Below, one piece after another: positions 53,852-63,300 of a DNA stretch of 64,000 nucleotides; position 1 is the first letter of the stretch, and every line of letters begins with the position of its first letter. The position numbers were made by a program, and so were the translations under genes. The notes beneath the pieces were generated by a model. That model made no database searches. It saw nothing but the letters and a program-made list of their open reading frames with translations, and was not told the DNA's origin. The DNA lies in assembly GCA_963662175.1 (NCBI GenBank), contig OY759218.1, positions 7,246,001-7,310,000 on the forward strand. The letters are read 5' to 3'. This DNA is from Aradus depressus (Eukaryota > Arthropoda > Insecta > Hemiptera > Aradidae).

Positions 53852-54339
53852 TCGAAGAAACTGCAAAAATCTGTGCGAACGCTGTATTAACAGTTACAGT
53901 TATTTACAGTTTACACTTATTTACAGTTTACTTAATCTACCTAAAATCTTGCCCTCCGGACTTTCGTTTTCACGAACGCATAGATAATTTCGTCCACATT
54001 GGGGCCCCCCAAAAACGACAGTTTTCCAAAATGTTCAATTTCTTTGTCTATGTTTTTAAAAACAAATTATGGATTGTGCGATTTGGGGCTGTAAAATTAG
54101 GCAAAATAGTGCCCATTAGGTAAAATGGGGCCCCGAAAAGTCGCTACCAAAAACCTGAAGGTTCTTACTGTAAAATATGTAATCCGTGTTTCTCATGAAA
54201 ATAAAATTATTACATAATAAGTAATTGCTGTTTTTTTCGGAACAAACAAGCAAAAAAAAAAAAAAAAAAATTGGGGGCCCCTTGTGCCCGGGGGCCCCAC
54301 ACCACTGCATCCGCTGGACCGGCGGTAGTTACGCCCCTG
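53756..54339. mobile_element. Complete hAT-type MITE with CAGTGGCGTAAC ends
   Basis: Ends CAGTGGCGTAAC and GTTACGCCCCTG (one mismatch). The 8-bp target duplication GTCTTATG is at 53748-53755 and 54340-54347. The interior has an A32-like tract (53818-53849), GGGGCCCC blocks at both sides (54000-54010, 54128-54136, 54275-54300) and no transposase. Eight-base duplication and CAG..GCG termini place it with hAT elements (the Tip100/Zaphod-like group is my best guess). Confidence 0.94.
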
Positions 54340-54349
54340 GTCTTATGAT

Positions 54350-54765
54350 CACTTTATTCAATGTTTCCTACCGCCCCTTCGCTTCCTCGTTATGTGTCAC
54401 TTCCGTCACGAACGAAATCGCAGCCCGGGACTAGAAGCCTATACGAAAAATAATTCCAGGAAACATTTTTGCTCCATTTGACGAAAGAGGAAGATGTGAT
54501 GTCTTCCACAGCCGTTGGAAATACAGCTACGCTAATGCACTGGGACAAAATAAATTAAACTGTAGTTAAAAGAGAAGAGAAAAGGAGGAAGCGATAGAAA
54601 CAGTTTGAACAATTAACTTAAGAAATAGATTAATTTTGTTTGATTAAAACTTTAACTTTAGAGGGAAACTGTAATGAATAAAGTAAGAGGGAAGAGCTCG
54701 CGGTTCTCAGGTGTCTTCATATAAGTGAGTTATTACCAATAATTGACGGGTTCCATCCAAAAAAA
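54350..54765. other. Unassigned region
   Basis: No gene or repeat recognised. Confidence 0.5.
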
Positions 54766-54769
54766 TAAT

Positions 54770-55475
54770 CCGTGAAACTTATAGTACTTCTCCAAAACGA
54801 ATTAATTATGTTTTCGTTTTCCCTCCAAAGCCAAACGACCATTTAGGCTAAAACTCAGTGACTTCTCATTTTATTTTAGTGGCTTTTGAATCGTCATACT
54901 ATATGCTACATTTTGTGTCGATGCATTCATTACATTGTCAGTTAGTAGGGTATTTGAGTCGGACCCTCTTCTCTGGTCCCTTCTTCCCTTCCATCGATTT
55001 TTCGAAAAATGTGTTAAGCCTCCCTCATAATCCCCCCTTCCCTGTGGCTGGTTTGTCTGAAAATCATTAGGTGTCGTCCTTGTAGGGCATTGAATTTACA
55101 TACGGCCGATTTGGCTGACAACTGATAGGTTTGAATTTACATATGAAATTTCATGTCAATATATTCATTACAACGGCAGTTGTTAGACTTTTGTGTTAAC
55201 CCTCTCCTCAAATCCCCATTTTCCCTAACCCCTAAACATCATAAAGTGTCGTCCTTAGAATGTTTTCGATATACATATAAAATTTCCTGTCGATACATTC
55301 TTTCTACGTGGAGTTATCGAGACATACACGTAGAAAGAGAGGAAATTGATTTTTTCATTTTTAGAATTAGGGCATCAGAAAACATGAAACTTCGGTGAAA
55401 ACCCAAAATAGAATTTTTGATGATTACGTCACTTCATCTAAGCCTTGTAAAGCTGGGCAAGTACAACGTAAAAGT
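54770..55475 (-). repeat. Family A, near full length
   Basis: Starts in the palindromic side (TATAGTACTTCTCCAAAACG, GTTTTCCCTCCAAAGCC). Modules lie at 54900-54960, 55000-55060 and 55140-55200, then GAAAACCCAAAATAGAATTTTTGATG. Hairpin-end remnant at 55427-55460 (ACTTCATCTAAGCCTTGTAAAGCTGGGCAAGTAC). About 700 bp. 55475-55660 is unassigned. Confidence 0.85.
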
Positions 55476-55659
55476 AGATTTTTAGACTTCTGTCTCTTTA
55501 GGAATACGTTTCATTTTACGTTGCCAGTTCAGAATGAAGAACTATGATCTGATCATCACTCAAAATTTCGTGCATTCTTCACAAAACTGTTTGTTACTTT
55601 TCAGTATGTAACATCAATTGAAAATATCTCTATGAATTTTATTGCTAAATATTTTACTT

Positions 55660-55895
55660 CCAAAGCTACGCGAAATTTAGCGAAATTATGTAAACGGTCA
55701 GAAGTACAATGTTGATTTTTCACCGAAACTTCATGTTTTCCGACTCAAAATTCTCATAAGGACACCTATCAATTTGCAGCAAAATTTACCAAAGGGAAAA
55801 TGGATCAGAAGAGGGGAGCACAATAGGATTCAGAAGTCAGTTGTTGATCTATTTGTGCTGGGGAAGTACATTGCTGGTAATTCACTGATACATTT
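55660..55895 (+). repeat. Family A, internally deleted
   Basis: Degraded hairpin (CTTCCAAAGCTACGCGAAATTTAGCGAAAT), lead segment, then GTTGATCTATTTGTGCTGGGGAAGTACATTGCTGGTAATTCAC. Both ends are in about 235 bp. Confidence 0.8.
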
Positions 55896-56234
55896 TTTCT
55901 TATTTCTCTCAGCTATTATTCCTCTACTCGAAATTGCTAAGTTCTGAAAATACACAAAAAAAACGAACGAGTCTCTTTTCCCATGAAGCCTTCATTTGAC
56001 GAATTTTAAGTTTAAGAGTTTCCAGAAAATCACAAGGAGTAATTTCTTACACTCGTTATAATGGTTTCTGACCTGCTGAACCCTGAAAAGTTTGTTAAAG
56101 ATTTAAATTTAATAAGTAAGCGCCTTATACCAAGAATCTTTTCACTGAAACGCCTTGCCAAATTGTAATTCTTCATACAACGTAGTGACAGTCTCGAAGT
56201 GAAAAGGTTCTTTGAATCGAAAGCTGATTATTCC

Positions 56235-56475
56235 ATTGAAAATAGGTGGGTAATTCTAGTTGGGGAGAGAACTCTAGATTCCAAATATGAAGAAAACAAT
56301 ATGTGTGTGTCTGTGAACAAGGTACGAAGTCCCGAAATTTTATATGTGTTCAGAACCTTCTAACGACGACGTCTCCGTCAAATCGACTAAGGAGGGGGGG
56401 GGGGGGGGGGGGCTTAACACAAAAACTTTAATAACTGGCCCTGTAATGAATGTATCAACACAATATTTCACACCG
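56235..56475 (+). repeat. Family A fragment with G19 expansion
   Basis: GGTACGAAGTCCCGAAATTTTATATGTG, GTCAAATCGACTAAGGA then G19 (56394-56412), GCTTAACACAAAAACTTTAATAACTGG. The G run sits where other copies have GGGGAGGGGG-type purine spacers. 56475-56885 has no gene. Confidence 0.8.
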
Positions 56476-56886
56476 ACTTTTTTACGTTTGGCCTTTTGTA
56501 TAACTACTTTTAAACTATTTCAAACGAATACACCATAGAGAGGTTATAACACTAGGATGGTGGGAGGGAGTCGATATTATCGTATCGGTCATCATACGAG
56601 TATATAGATATTTTTAAAATATCAATGAATCGTGTCCATCTCTACCTGTAAGAGGCCTGGTCCTTCCTGACAAAGAACTTTCGCCTTCCAAAAAAAAAAA
56701 AAAAGATAACCTTTAACACAAAAGCCAACGTATTCTAAAGACAAAACATTTAGAGTAACACACATGGGTCCTATAGCCCATGTAAAGACAGAAAGGGCAC
56801 GACCCATTCTTCTTATAAGAAAATTACCAACATCCTTATAAAAAAAATATATTGTAGGTTAATTGGAGCCTTATAAAAGCTGAACA

Positions 56887-57320
56887 ATGGGATCCTGGCT
56901 CTAGTAGGTAGCTAGAACGAAGTGCCAGGGAATGCCTAGCTCGCACATTGGGACCTCATGGAAGGGACATATGATGGGATCCTGGCTCTAGTAGGTAGCT
57001 AGGACGAAGTGCTAGGGAATGCCTAGCTCGCACATTGGGACCTCATGGAAGGGACATATGATGGGATCCTGGCTCTAGTAGGTAGCTAGAACGAAGTGCC
57101 AGGGAATGCCTAGCTCGCACATTGGGACCTCATGGAAGGGACATATGATGGGATCCTGGCTCTAGTAGGTAGCTAGAACGAAGTGCCAGGGAATGCCTAG
57201 CTCGCACATTGGGACCTCATGGAAGGGACATATGATGGAATCCTGGCTCTAGTAGGTAGCTAGAACGAAGTGCCAGGGAATGCCTAGCTCGCACATTGGG
57301 ACCTCATGGAAGGGACGTAA
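56887..57320. repeat. 87-bp minisatellite, five units, running into family D
   Basis: ATGGGATCCTGGCTCTAGTA starts at 56887, 56974, 57061, 57148 and 57235 (as ATGGAATCC), an exact 87-bp period. Units differ at one to three positions. Each unit ends CCTAGCTCGCACATTGGGACC + TCATGGAAGGGAC, the same sequence that starts family D. In the last unit this continues into the D hairpin. The array therefore amplified the head of a D element. Confidence 0.95.
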
Positions 57321-57605
57321 GAACGTCCCGAAACATAAACACACTTCCGGAGAGTTTTAAAAAATTGTTATCTTAATTTTTATGAATTAAAAAATGTATC
57401 TACTTATTATAAATGTATTTATGTACTAATATTTTTTTTGTACTCATATATTTTCAAGTATTTATTTATTCAGTTTTTATTCATTTCATTATACTTTTTT
57501 TTAATTAGTTTTGTTATTACTATTAATCATACGTGTGTTAGACTCAAGTAGTTATCGTATTACCATGTATTGGTTTAACGGAAATAAAATTATTATTATT
57601 ATTAA
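57286..57605 (+). repeat. Family D 3' segment
   Basis: CTCATGG (mutated CTGATGA), stem GGGACGT/ACGTCCC with a GTAAGA-type cap, GAAAC. The tail TATTATAAATGTATTTATG, TACTCATATATTTTCAAGTATTTATTTATTC, ATCATACGTGTGTTAGACTCAAGTAG ends GGTTTAACGGAAATAAAATTATTATTATTATTA. A family B copy follows directly. Confidence 0.85.
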
Positions 57606-57710
57606 TGCCAGAAAGAAACGAATTTGAGGGGGAAGAGGGAAGAAAAGGGATCTGTAAAAAAGTGGTTGGTATAATTAAGTAAGAAAGTCCTGTAATCGTG
57701 ACATCACATT
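57605..57710 (-). repeat. Family B copy
   Basis: AATGCCAGAAAGAAACGAATTTGAGG, GGGATCTGTAAAAAAGTGGTTGGTAT, AAGTCCTGTAATCGTGACATCACATT. It abuts the family A hairpin. Confidence 0.8.
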
Positions 57711-57712
57711 TA

Positions 57713-58155
57713 CTTCCCCAGCTATGCAAAGTATAGGGGACGTTATTTACTCCGTCAGGAATTCGATGCCTAGTTTTCAACGGATTCCAAAAATGAAGAA
57801 AAAGAAATCTTATGTGCCTATGAACACGATAACGTCTGATGGAATTAATGTATCGACAAAAGATTTTATATGTGTATCCGGAACTTAACTGCCCATGTAA
57901 TGAATGTACCTGCACGACATTCTGTAAGTAAATTCAAAACCTATTCATTTTTAGTGAAATCAAGAAAGACAGATGCACTGAATGCAGATGCACAAAATTC
58001 GTATGAGGATTCAGAAGCCAGTATTTAAGTCAAATATTGAGTTTGAGCCCAAACGGTCGATTGGCTTTGGAGGGAGAGCGAAAACTTAATTGGTAGTTCG
58101 TGCTGCGCACCCACAAGTACACAGCCGGTGAATCACCAACGACTTTTTCATTGAT
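57713..58155 (+). repeat. Family A, both ends
   Basis: Hairpin end CTTCCCCAGCTATGCAAAGTATAGGGGACG from 57713; modules at 57845 and 57900. It ends GGTCGATTGGCTTTGGAGGGAGAGCGAAAAC, ACAGCCGGTGAATCACCAACGAC (to about 58146). About 440 bp. 58260-58700 contains a GC-richer stretch and a short GAGCTACACAGCT repeat (58526-58577) but no identifiable gene. Confidence 0.87.
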
Positions 58156-58789
58156 TTTTCGATTAAATTTTGGTGAAAACTCTAAATTGTTGTCCCATTA
58201 CGTAACTTTCCATATACGTGGGGAAATAATATTCATGCGTAAATTTTGGCACAGTTTTATCTTCACAATTTGTTAACTTTTTCCAAAGCGGTGATCATTA
58301 CGAGTGAGGGGGAAGCCCTAAGCCAAAAGGCAATTTCAATTAGAAGCGACTAGGTGAAGTTGAGCTTGTGTTTCCGAGCTTTAAGTGAACGAGGCCAGAA
58401 AACCTCCCCCCTCCTGGTTGGAGCTGAGAGGATTTCTCTGTTGTAAAACGTTCCTGGTGCTTATCGGAGAGGTCCCATCTCACTGTGGTCGGGAGCTCTC
58501 GGATTGAACACAAAGCTCAAAAGTAGAGCTACACAGCTCTACAGCTACAGAGCTACACAGCTGCAGAGCTACACAGCCTCTCAACCTCAGTCTAGTCCTA
58601 AACTCTTCTTATCTCCTAATTTTTTTTTTTTTTTTTCACTTTTTCTTTTCAGGAACACTTTTTGCCTCAGAAATCGGGTTATTAAAATGTGAAAACATCT
58701 CTTGGATATTTGACTTAAAAATATATAAGACGCTCTAAACTTTTACGGAGACAACTTGTCCAGAGCTCTAGATTATCTCTCAAAACAAA

Positions 58790-58950
58790 ACAAATGCAAA
58801 ATGACCTATGTGGACTTACGGACTTGAACTATAGGGTTCTGTCAAGGCATCCAAACTAAAGTCAATCCCTTCAATCCAAAATCCATCGTAAAATACTTAG
58901 CCAGTGCTCCTTATTATGTCTTCCACAAAACACTTCTCACAATTTCTTTA
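58790..58950 (+). pseudogene. Jockey-clade LINE fragment
   Basis: Across frames: TYG.ELWGSVKAS-type text (58812-58850), then IQSKIHRKILSQCSLL. The nucleotide match to 53030-53140 is clear (GGACTTGAACTATAGGGTTCTG.CAAGGC.TCCAA and CAATCC.AAATCC.TCGTA). About 50 residues are left. Confidence 0.7.
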
Positions 58951-59039
58951 TTTTTAGTATTTTTAATGAAAACTATCGATAATAAAAAAACTATTTTTAA
59001 ATTCGTTGAACATACAATTTATACATAACTTTGAAATAT

Positions 59040-59460
59040 TTTCTACGAAAATTTATTTAAAATTATTTGAGACGCTATAACTTTTCTTGTAATTGGTCTT
59101 AGCTCAAATTTATGATGAACTATGAATTTAGTGGTACAAACCAATTTTTCGGTAGGACTAACTGTTTTCATGGAAATCAAGGAAACGACTACATAAATGG
59201 GTTTCAATACATTTCGGCAAATATCTCGAAAACCGAGTGACCTACAAAAAATTCATATTTTACATAAAATGTGCCTTAAAAGTGGTCTCATTTTTCGCCC
59301 GATTTCAGACAAAAACTAATCAGATCTAAGTTATTATCTTGGAATCCCCACCCAGGAATATCTTCGACTGTCTGCAAGAGCCACTATATAAGTCAAATAT
59401 TGAGTTTTACCCCAAACGATGGATTGGCTCTGGAGGTCATCCTTATGTAAAAACATAATT
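59040..59460 (+). repeat. Family H fragment and family A end piece
   Basis: 59060-59330: GAGACGCTATAACTTTTC, TTTTTCGGTAGGACTAACTGTTTTC, TCAAGGAAACG, ATATCTCGAAAACCGAGTGACC, ATAAAATGTGCCTTAAAAGTGG. 59375-59440: the A segment GTCAAATATTGAGTTTTACCCCAAACGATGGATTGG. Confidence 0.7.
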
Positions 59461-59505
59461 CATTATTGATACTTTTTTTTTTTTTTTCTTGCAGAGATAT
59501 TGTAA

Positions 59506-60901
59506 TCTTCTATATAATAAAAATGAATGGCTAATTTTGCTAAGCGCAAAACTCAAGAACGGCTGGACCAATTCGGCTAACTTTTTTTTCAAATATTCGT
59601 TGAAGTCCGAGGAAGGTTCTTATGAAGAGTTCTTAGCTGTTAATTCTAGGGATGGCGATCGGAGATAGATTAATCAAAGAATCGATGTTTTAAGGTCGCA
59701 AATATCGATGTGAACAATGAATCGATCAAGTGAATCGATCTCAGACATCCTAAAATCATTTACTTACCGTTTCGTTTTAGTTAGTTTTTAGTGCATGTTA
59801 TTTTCCGCGGGAGGGAGGGGGTTGTGGGGGTAGTTCTTAGTATAAAGATACCGGTAACTCATTAGCTAATAGTCGGATTGTCATGGAATTTCACATGTAG
59901 TATTCTAAAAAGCCAAATTTAAAAATAGGATGTGTGAAGTGTCAAAATTTGAAAGGGAGGGGAGGGGGGCTAGGCCTACATATAAAGATAGTTATAGGTC
60001 TTTAACGGATGATCGGAATGTCATCGAATTTGACATGTAGTATTCTTAAAGGCCAAATTCAAAAATACGCTACGTGACATCTCAAAATTTTGAACGGGAG
60101 GGGGGGTTATGGGGGGGGGGGGGGGGCCTAAGTATAAAGATAGTGATAGGTCTTTAACGGATGATCGGAATTTCACGGAATTTCATGGAATTTCACAAGT
60201 AGTATTCTTAACGGCCGAATTAAAAATTAGGGTGTGTGATATCTCAACATTTTGAAAGGGAGGCGGGTTTTGGGGGTAGGCCTTAGCATAAAATAGTTGT
60301 AGCTCATTAACGAATGCTCGCATTGTCATGGAATTTCACATGTAGTATTCTTAAAAGACAAAAACAAAAAAAGGATATGTGACGTCTCAAAATTGTCAAC
60401 GGGAGGGGGGTATGGGGGGCAAGCATATACCTAAATAGTAGTTTCAAAAGCAATATTTAAAAATTGGCTGTGACCCTTTTGGACGGGAGGGGCGGGGGTG
60501 CATTAATGCTGAATGAGTCTCACATGGAGCTTTGTTAAAGATGGGATATAGCCCTAATTTTAATACGGTGGGTTCCCTAAGCATGTATTACCTTTATTTA
60601 CCTAGGAGGTCCACCGTTGCACGGTTAATAATAGCTCTCACCAGCGTTCTTAAGCACAAAATACCTAGGGCATCCGCTGTTGCAAGGCACGTACTAGCTG
60701 CGGTGCCCAACGTTCCTAACTACGTACGATCTGTGTTGCCCAGCGGTTCTAAGAACTTAATAGCTGTTTGCACGGAGTTGCAAGGCGCATACTATCTAAG
60801 GTGCCCGGCGTTCTTAAGTAGGAACGAGCTGTGGTTCCAAGTGGAAAAAAAAAATCCAGTCCAATAGCTTTTGACAGAACGACGTCTGTCGGGTCAGCTA
60901 G
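59506..60901 (+). mobile_element. Complete non-autonomous Helitron
   Basis: 5' end TCTTCTATATAATAAAAATG, preceded by A, then the typical AAGCGCAAAACTCAAGAACGGCTGGACCAATTCGGCTAA. The 3' end is a hairpin GACAGA-ACGACG-TCTGTC (60873-60890), seven bases, then CTAG (60898-60901), followed by host T. TC...CTAG inserted between A and T with a hairpin 7-12 bp from the end defines Helitrons. No Rep/helicase gene is present in 1396 bp, so it is mobilised in trans. Its middle is a G-rich tandem repeat. Confidence 0.95.
59800..60480. repeat. ~150-bp tandem repeat inside the Helitron, four to five units
   Basis: TATAAAGATA...GGT..TTAACGGATGATCGGAAT and CATGTAGTATTCTTAAA recur near 59838, 59980, 60131 and 60285. 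Each is followed by AAAATT.GAACGGGAGGGGGG and a TATGGGGG run. Poly(G) length varies between units (16 G at 60111-60126). A fifth, decayed unit ends near 60480. Helitron interiors often carry such minisatellites. Confidence 0.9.
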
Positions 60902-60904
60902 TAA

Positions 60905-61075
60905 AAAATAAAGAAAAACGTACGTTTTTAGAAAAATATTGTCTATTTCATAAAATATATATAATATATAGTATTTGTTAAGTTGTGGCTGAAGATGGTA
61001 GCAATACTGAAAGTATATATATTATATATATTTTGAGAAATAGAAAATATTTTTTTTAAAACTTACGTTTTTCTT
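60905..61075. repeat. Inverted repeat, ~60-bp arms
   Basis: Left arm AAAGAAAAACGTACGTTTTTAG, AATATTGTCTATTTC (60910-60950). Right arm GAAATAGAAAATATTTT, AAACTTACGTTTTTCTTTA (61037-61075). The centre holds GTGGCTGAAGATGGTAGCAATACTGAAAG with TA-rich flanks. The arms match the 9918-10055 inverted repeat. It lies immediately 3' of the Helitron. Confidence 0.85.
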
Positions 61076-61084
61076 TATTTTTTA

Positions 61085-61140
61085 TGATTGATTAAGTCGT
61101 GCTGGGGAAGTACATAGCCAGTGATTCATTGAATTTTTTT
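61085..61140 (+). repeat. Family A palindromic end
   Basis: GATTAAGTCGTGCTGGGGAAGTACATAGCCAGTGATTCATTG. Only the end remains. Confidence 0.8.
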
Positions 61141-61304
61141 TTTTCTGATCTTGGACATTTCACTTAACCTGTCTACACCATTGATCCATATCCATATAAT
61201 GAATTACAAATTTACGGAATCGTAAAAAAGAAGGAAACCTGTAAGCCATTTCTGAGATCTTCGGTGTAGCATTCAGAAGTCGAGAAATAGGGTAAAGATT
61301 ACAG

Positions 61305-61307
<3 letters not shown>

Positions 61308-61342
<35 letters not shown>
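61308..61342. repeat. G35 tract
   Basis: An uninterrupted run of 35 G, the longest in the window. 61143-61307 and 61343-61588 hold no gene. Confidence 0.95.
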
Positions 61343-61343
<1 letters not shown>

Positions 61344-61588
61344 GTAAATAATAAATGTGCTGCCTGAATGAATCAATACTACTGCTAAGTTGTCAGTCAG
61401 AACAGAACGTTGGCAACCTACTCCAACCTAGGGCAGAATGACATGGAACATCAGGTTGCTCATCTCTCCAACTAGGTCATAAGGGTACACAGGAATTTGA
61501 AAAAAATCCTTAATAAATAATCTTACGTTTTCATGAAATAGCAGGTGCAGAGTTGTAATAAAAATGAAAATAACTCGTTAGTTATTGT

Positions 61589-61855
61589 GACGCTTTAACT
61601 ATGAGGTCATATCGCCTAATACCAGAGCGCTCATACGTCGCTCTGGTGAACATGAATCCGACTCTACTGTAGGCGTCCTAAATTTTGCCTACTTGGGTCT
61701 ATTCACCAAGGGTAGAGGTCATTAACAAGTCATCGCACAGGCTCGGGACCATATGTTCAAGGTTCTTTCACTTCCCTGATAAAAAACCTAAGGGCCTCGG
61801 CCGGTTTCGAACCCGTGATCTTGATTCAGTAGACTACCTCTGAGCTACCGGCGCC
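61589..61855 (-). mobile_element. SINE1 copy
   Basis: Box B complement GTTTCGAACC at 61804-61813 and box A complement CCTCTGAGCTA at 61837-61847. The body has ATGAGGTCATATCGCCTAATACCAGAGCGCTC. The 3' end, with the CCCGGGC and CCTAA parts, is missing, so it is truncated at the 3' side. Confidence 0.9.
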
Positions 61856-61869
61856 TTCATCAATAACTA

Positions 61870-62312
61870 AAAAAGTCTTCGGTGAATCACCGACAATGGA
61901 CTTCCCCAGCAAGAACCGTTTACCAATCGACCGTTTGGGCTAATCAATAGTTGACTTGCATGGAGACATGTGAGTCCTCATGCTAAAAACTGTGTCGACA
62001 TTTATTACATTGGCAGTTATTAATTAGGGTTTTTGAGTTGACTCCCCACTTCTGCTCCACCGAATTTTCAAATATGGTTTTATTTGGTAGTTTTTTCATT
62101 AAAAAGTATATGTATATAAAGGCCTATGAAATACATTTATTCGAAGGCCGCGCCTGGTTTTTGAGATACACGACAAAAGCGTCTTGAAATGAAGGATGGC
62201 TCAATTCAAAAAATCGTAATAACTGCCAAATGTATCGACATGAAACTGTGTAGAAGTCCTTGAGTAAGACACGAACTGGGGGAGTTTATTGCCTGTGATT
62301 CACCAATTTTTT
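61870..62312. repeat. Family A, reverse start and forward end around a family H piece
   Basis: 61872-62075: reverse A (GTCTTCGGTGAATCACCGACAATGGACTTCCCCAGC, GGCAGTTATTAATTAGGG). 62080-62190: family H text (TATTCGAAGGCCGCGCCTGG...GAGATACACG). 62205-62310: forward A end (CAAAAAATCGTAATAACTGCC, GGGGGAGTTTATTGCCTGTGATTCACC). 62312-62800 has no recognised gene. Confidence 0.7.
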
Positions 62313-62811
62313 TGTTGTTGAATAATCAACTTTATTTTTTTGTACGTGGCACACAAATTTGGGACAAATGGAGTGTGTTGAATATAACAACAATTTTCCA
62401 ACAGTTCATTTATTCTCTGAATAAGCGGAATTTGAGTCAAGTTGTGTAGATTTGCCATGGGCAATATGTGTAAGGGAAGAGAGAGAGTGGTGATGAAGCC
62501 AGTGACGCCTCCTTATCCGAGATAAGTTCCTATCAGACCATCTTTATAGTTGTTGTCAAGTTGGAGACCAGAACAGCGAACTGCGAACATCCAGCCCTCA
62601 CACAAGTTTCCAAACATCCAGAGTCCTGCCCTACACATTGTCTAAGTTGCCAATAACCCAACTCAAGTCAATCAGCCATCATCGTTAAACGGGGTCTATG
62701 AGAAGGTAACAGACAGACGGCTGAACACTAAACAGAACCAGCCTCAGTGACGAGACCTGCCTTCAATTCTTGGACAAACTAACACTTCACTCCCCCTTCC
62801 ACCAATAGTAA

Positions 62812-63115
62812 AACTTGTAACTCCCGACAGAATGAATGTATGAACACGAACTTTTATATGGGTATCCAGAACTCTCTAAGGACGACACCTATTGACTTTC
62901 AGCCGCACCGGCCAAAGGGGAGAGGGGTTCAGTGGGGGGCTTAACTCATAAATCACATTAACTTCCGATGTAATGTCTCTATCGACTGAAATTTTATATT
63001 TAAATTCAATACCCCATAAGGAAGGCACTTATCATCAATTTTCAAAAAAGGAGCTTGACTCTAAGGTAGTTTGTGCTGGGGAAGTACATACCCGGTGATT
63101 CACCGACAACTTCTC
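62812..63115 (+). repeat. Family A, palindromic-side part
   Basis: Modules GAATGAATGTATGAACACGAACTTTTATATGGG and CTTCCGATGTAATG. It ends TTTGTGCTGGGGAAGTACATACCCGGTGATTCACCGACAAC (palindrome at 63093-63105). Confidence 0.88.
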
Positions 63116-63145
63116 AACATTAGTTTTATGGGAACCAAAAGGATT

Positions 63146-63300
63146 TTCGCCGCTCTAGTAGACATGAGCCAGCTCGTCCTAAATTTTGCTTTCCCATTAG
63201 GGTTGGGAGTCTTCAACGATCTGACCACTTTCTATGGACTATAAGTTAAGGACGGCGTGCTCAAATACCCCAGCTGGGATCGAACTTATGTTGGGCTACG
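63146..63300 (-). mobile_element. SINE1 remnant
   Basis: CGCTCTAGTAGACATGAGCC, GTCCTAAATTTTGC, GGGAGTCTTCAACGA, GACGGCGTGCTCAAATACCCC, GGGATCGAACTTATG. Highly diverged. Box B is degraded (GGGATCGAAC). Confidence 0.75.

Noticed and set aside
53667..54123. Lys-rich proteins around 53.8 kb
   Set aside because: They are produced by the A32 tract inside the hAT MITE in two frames.
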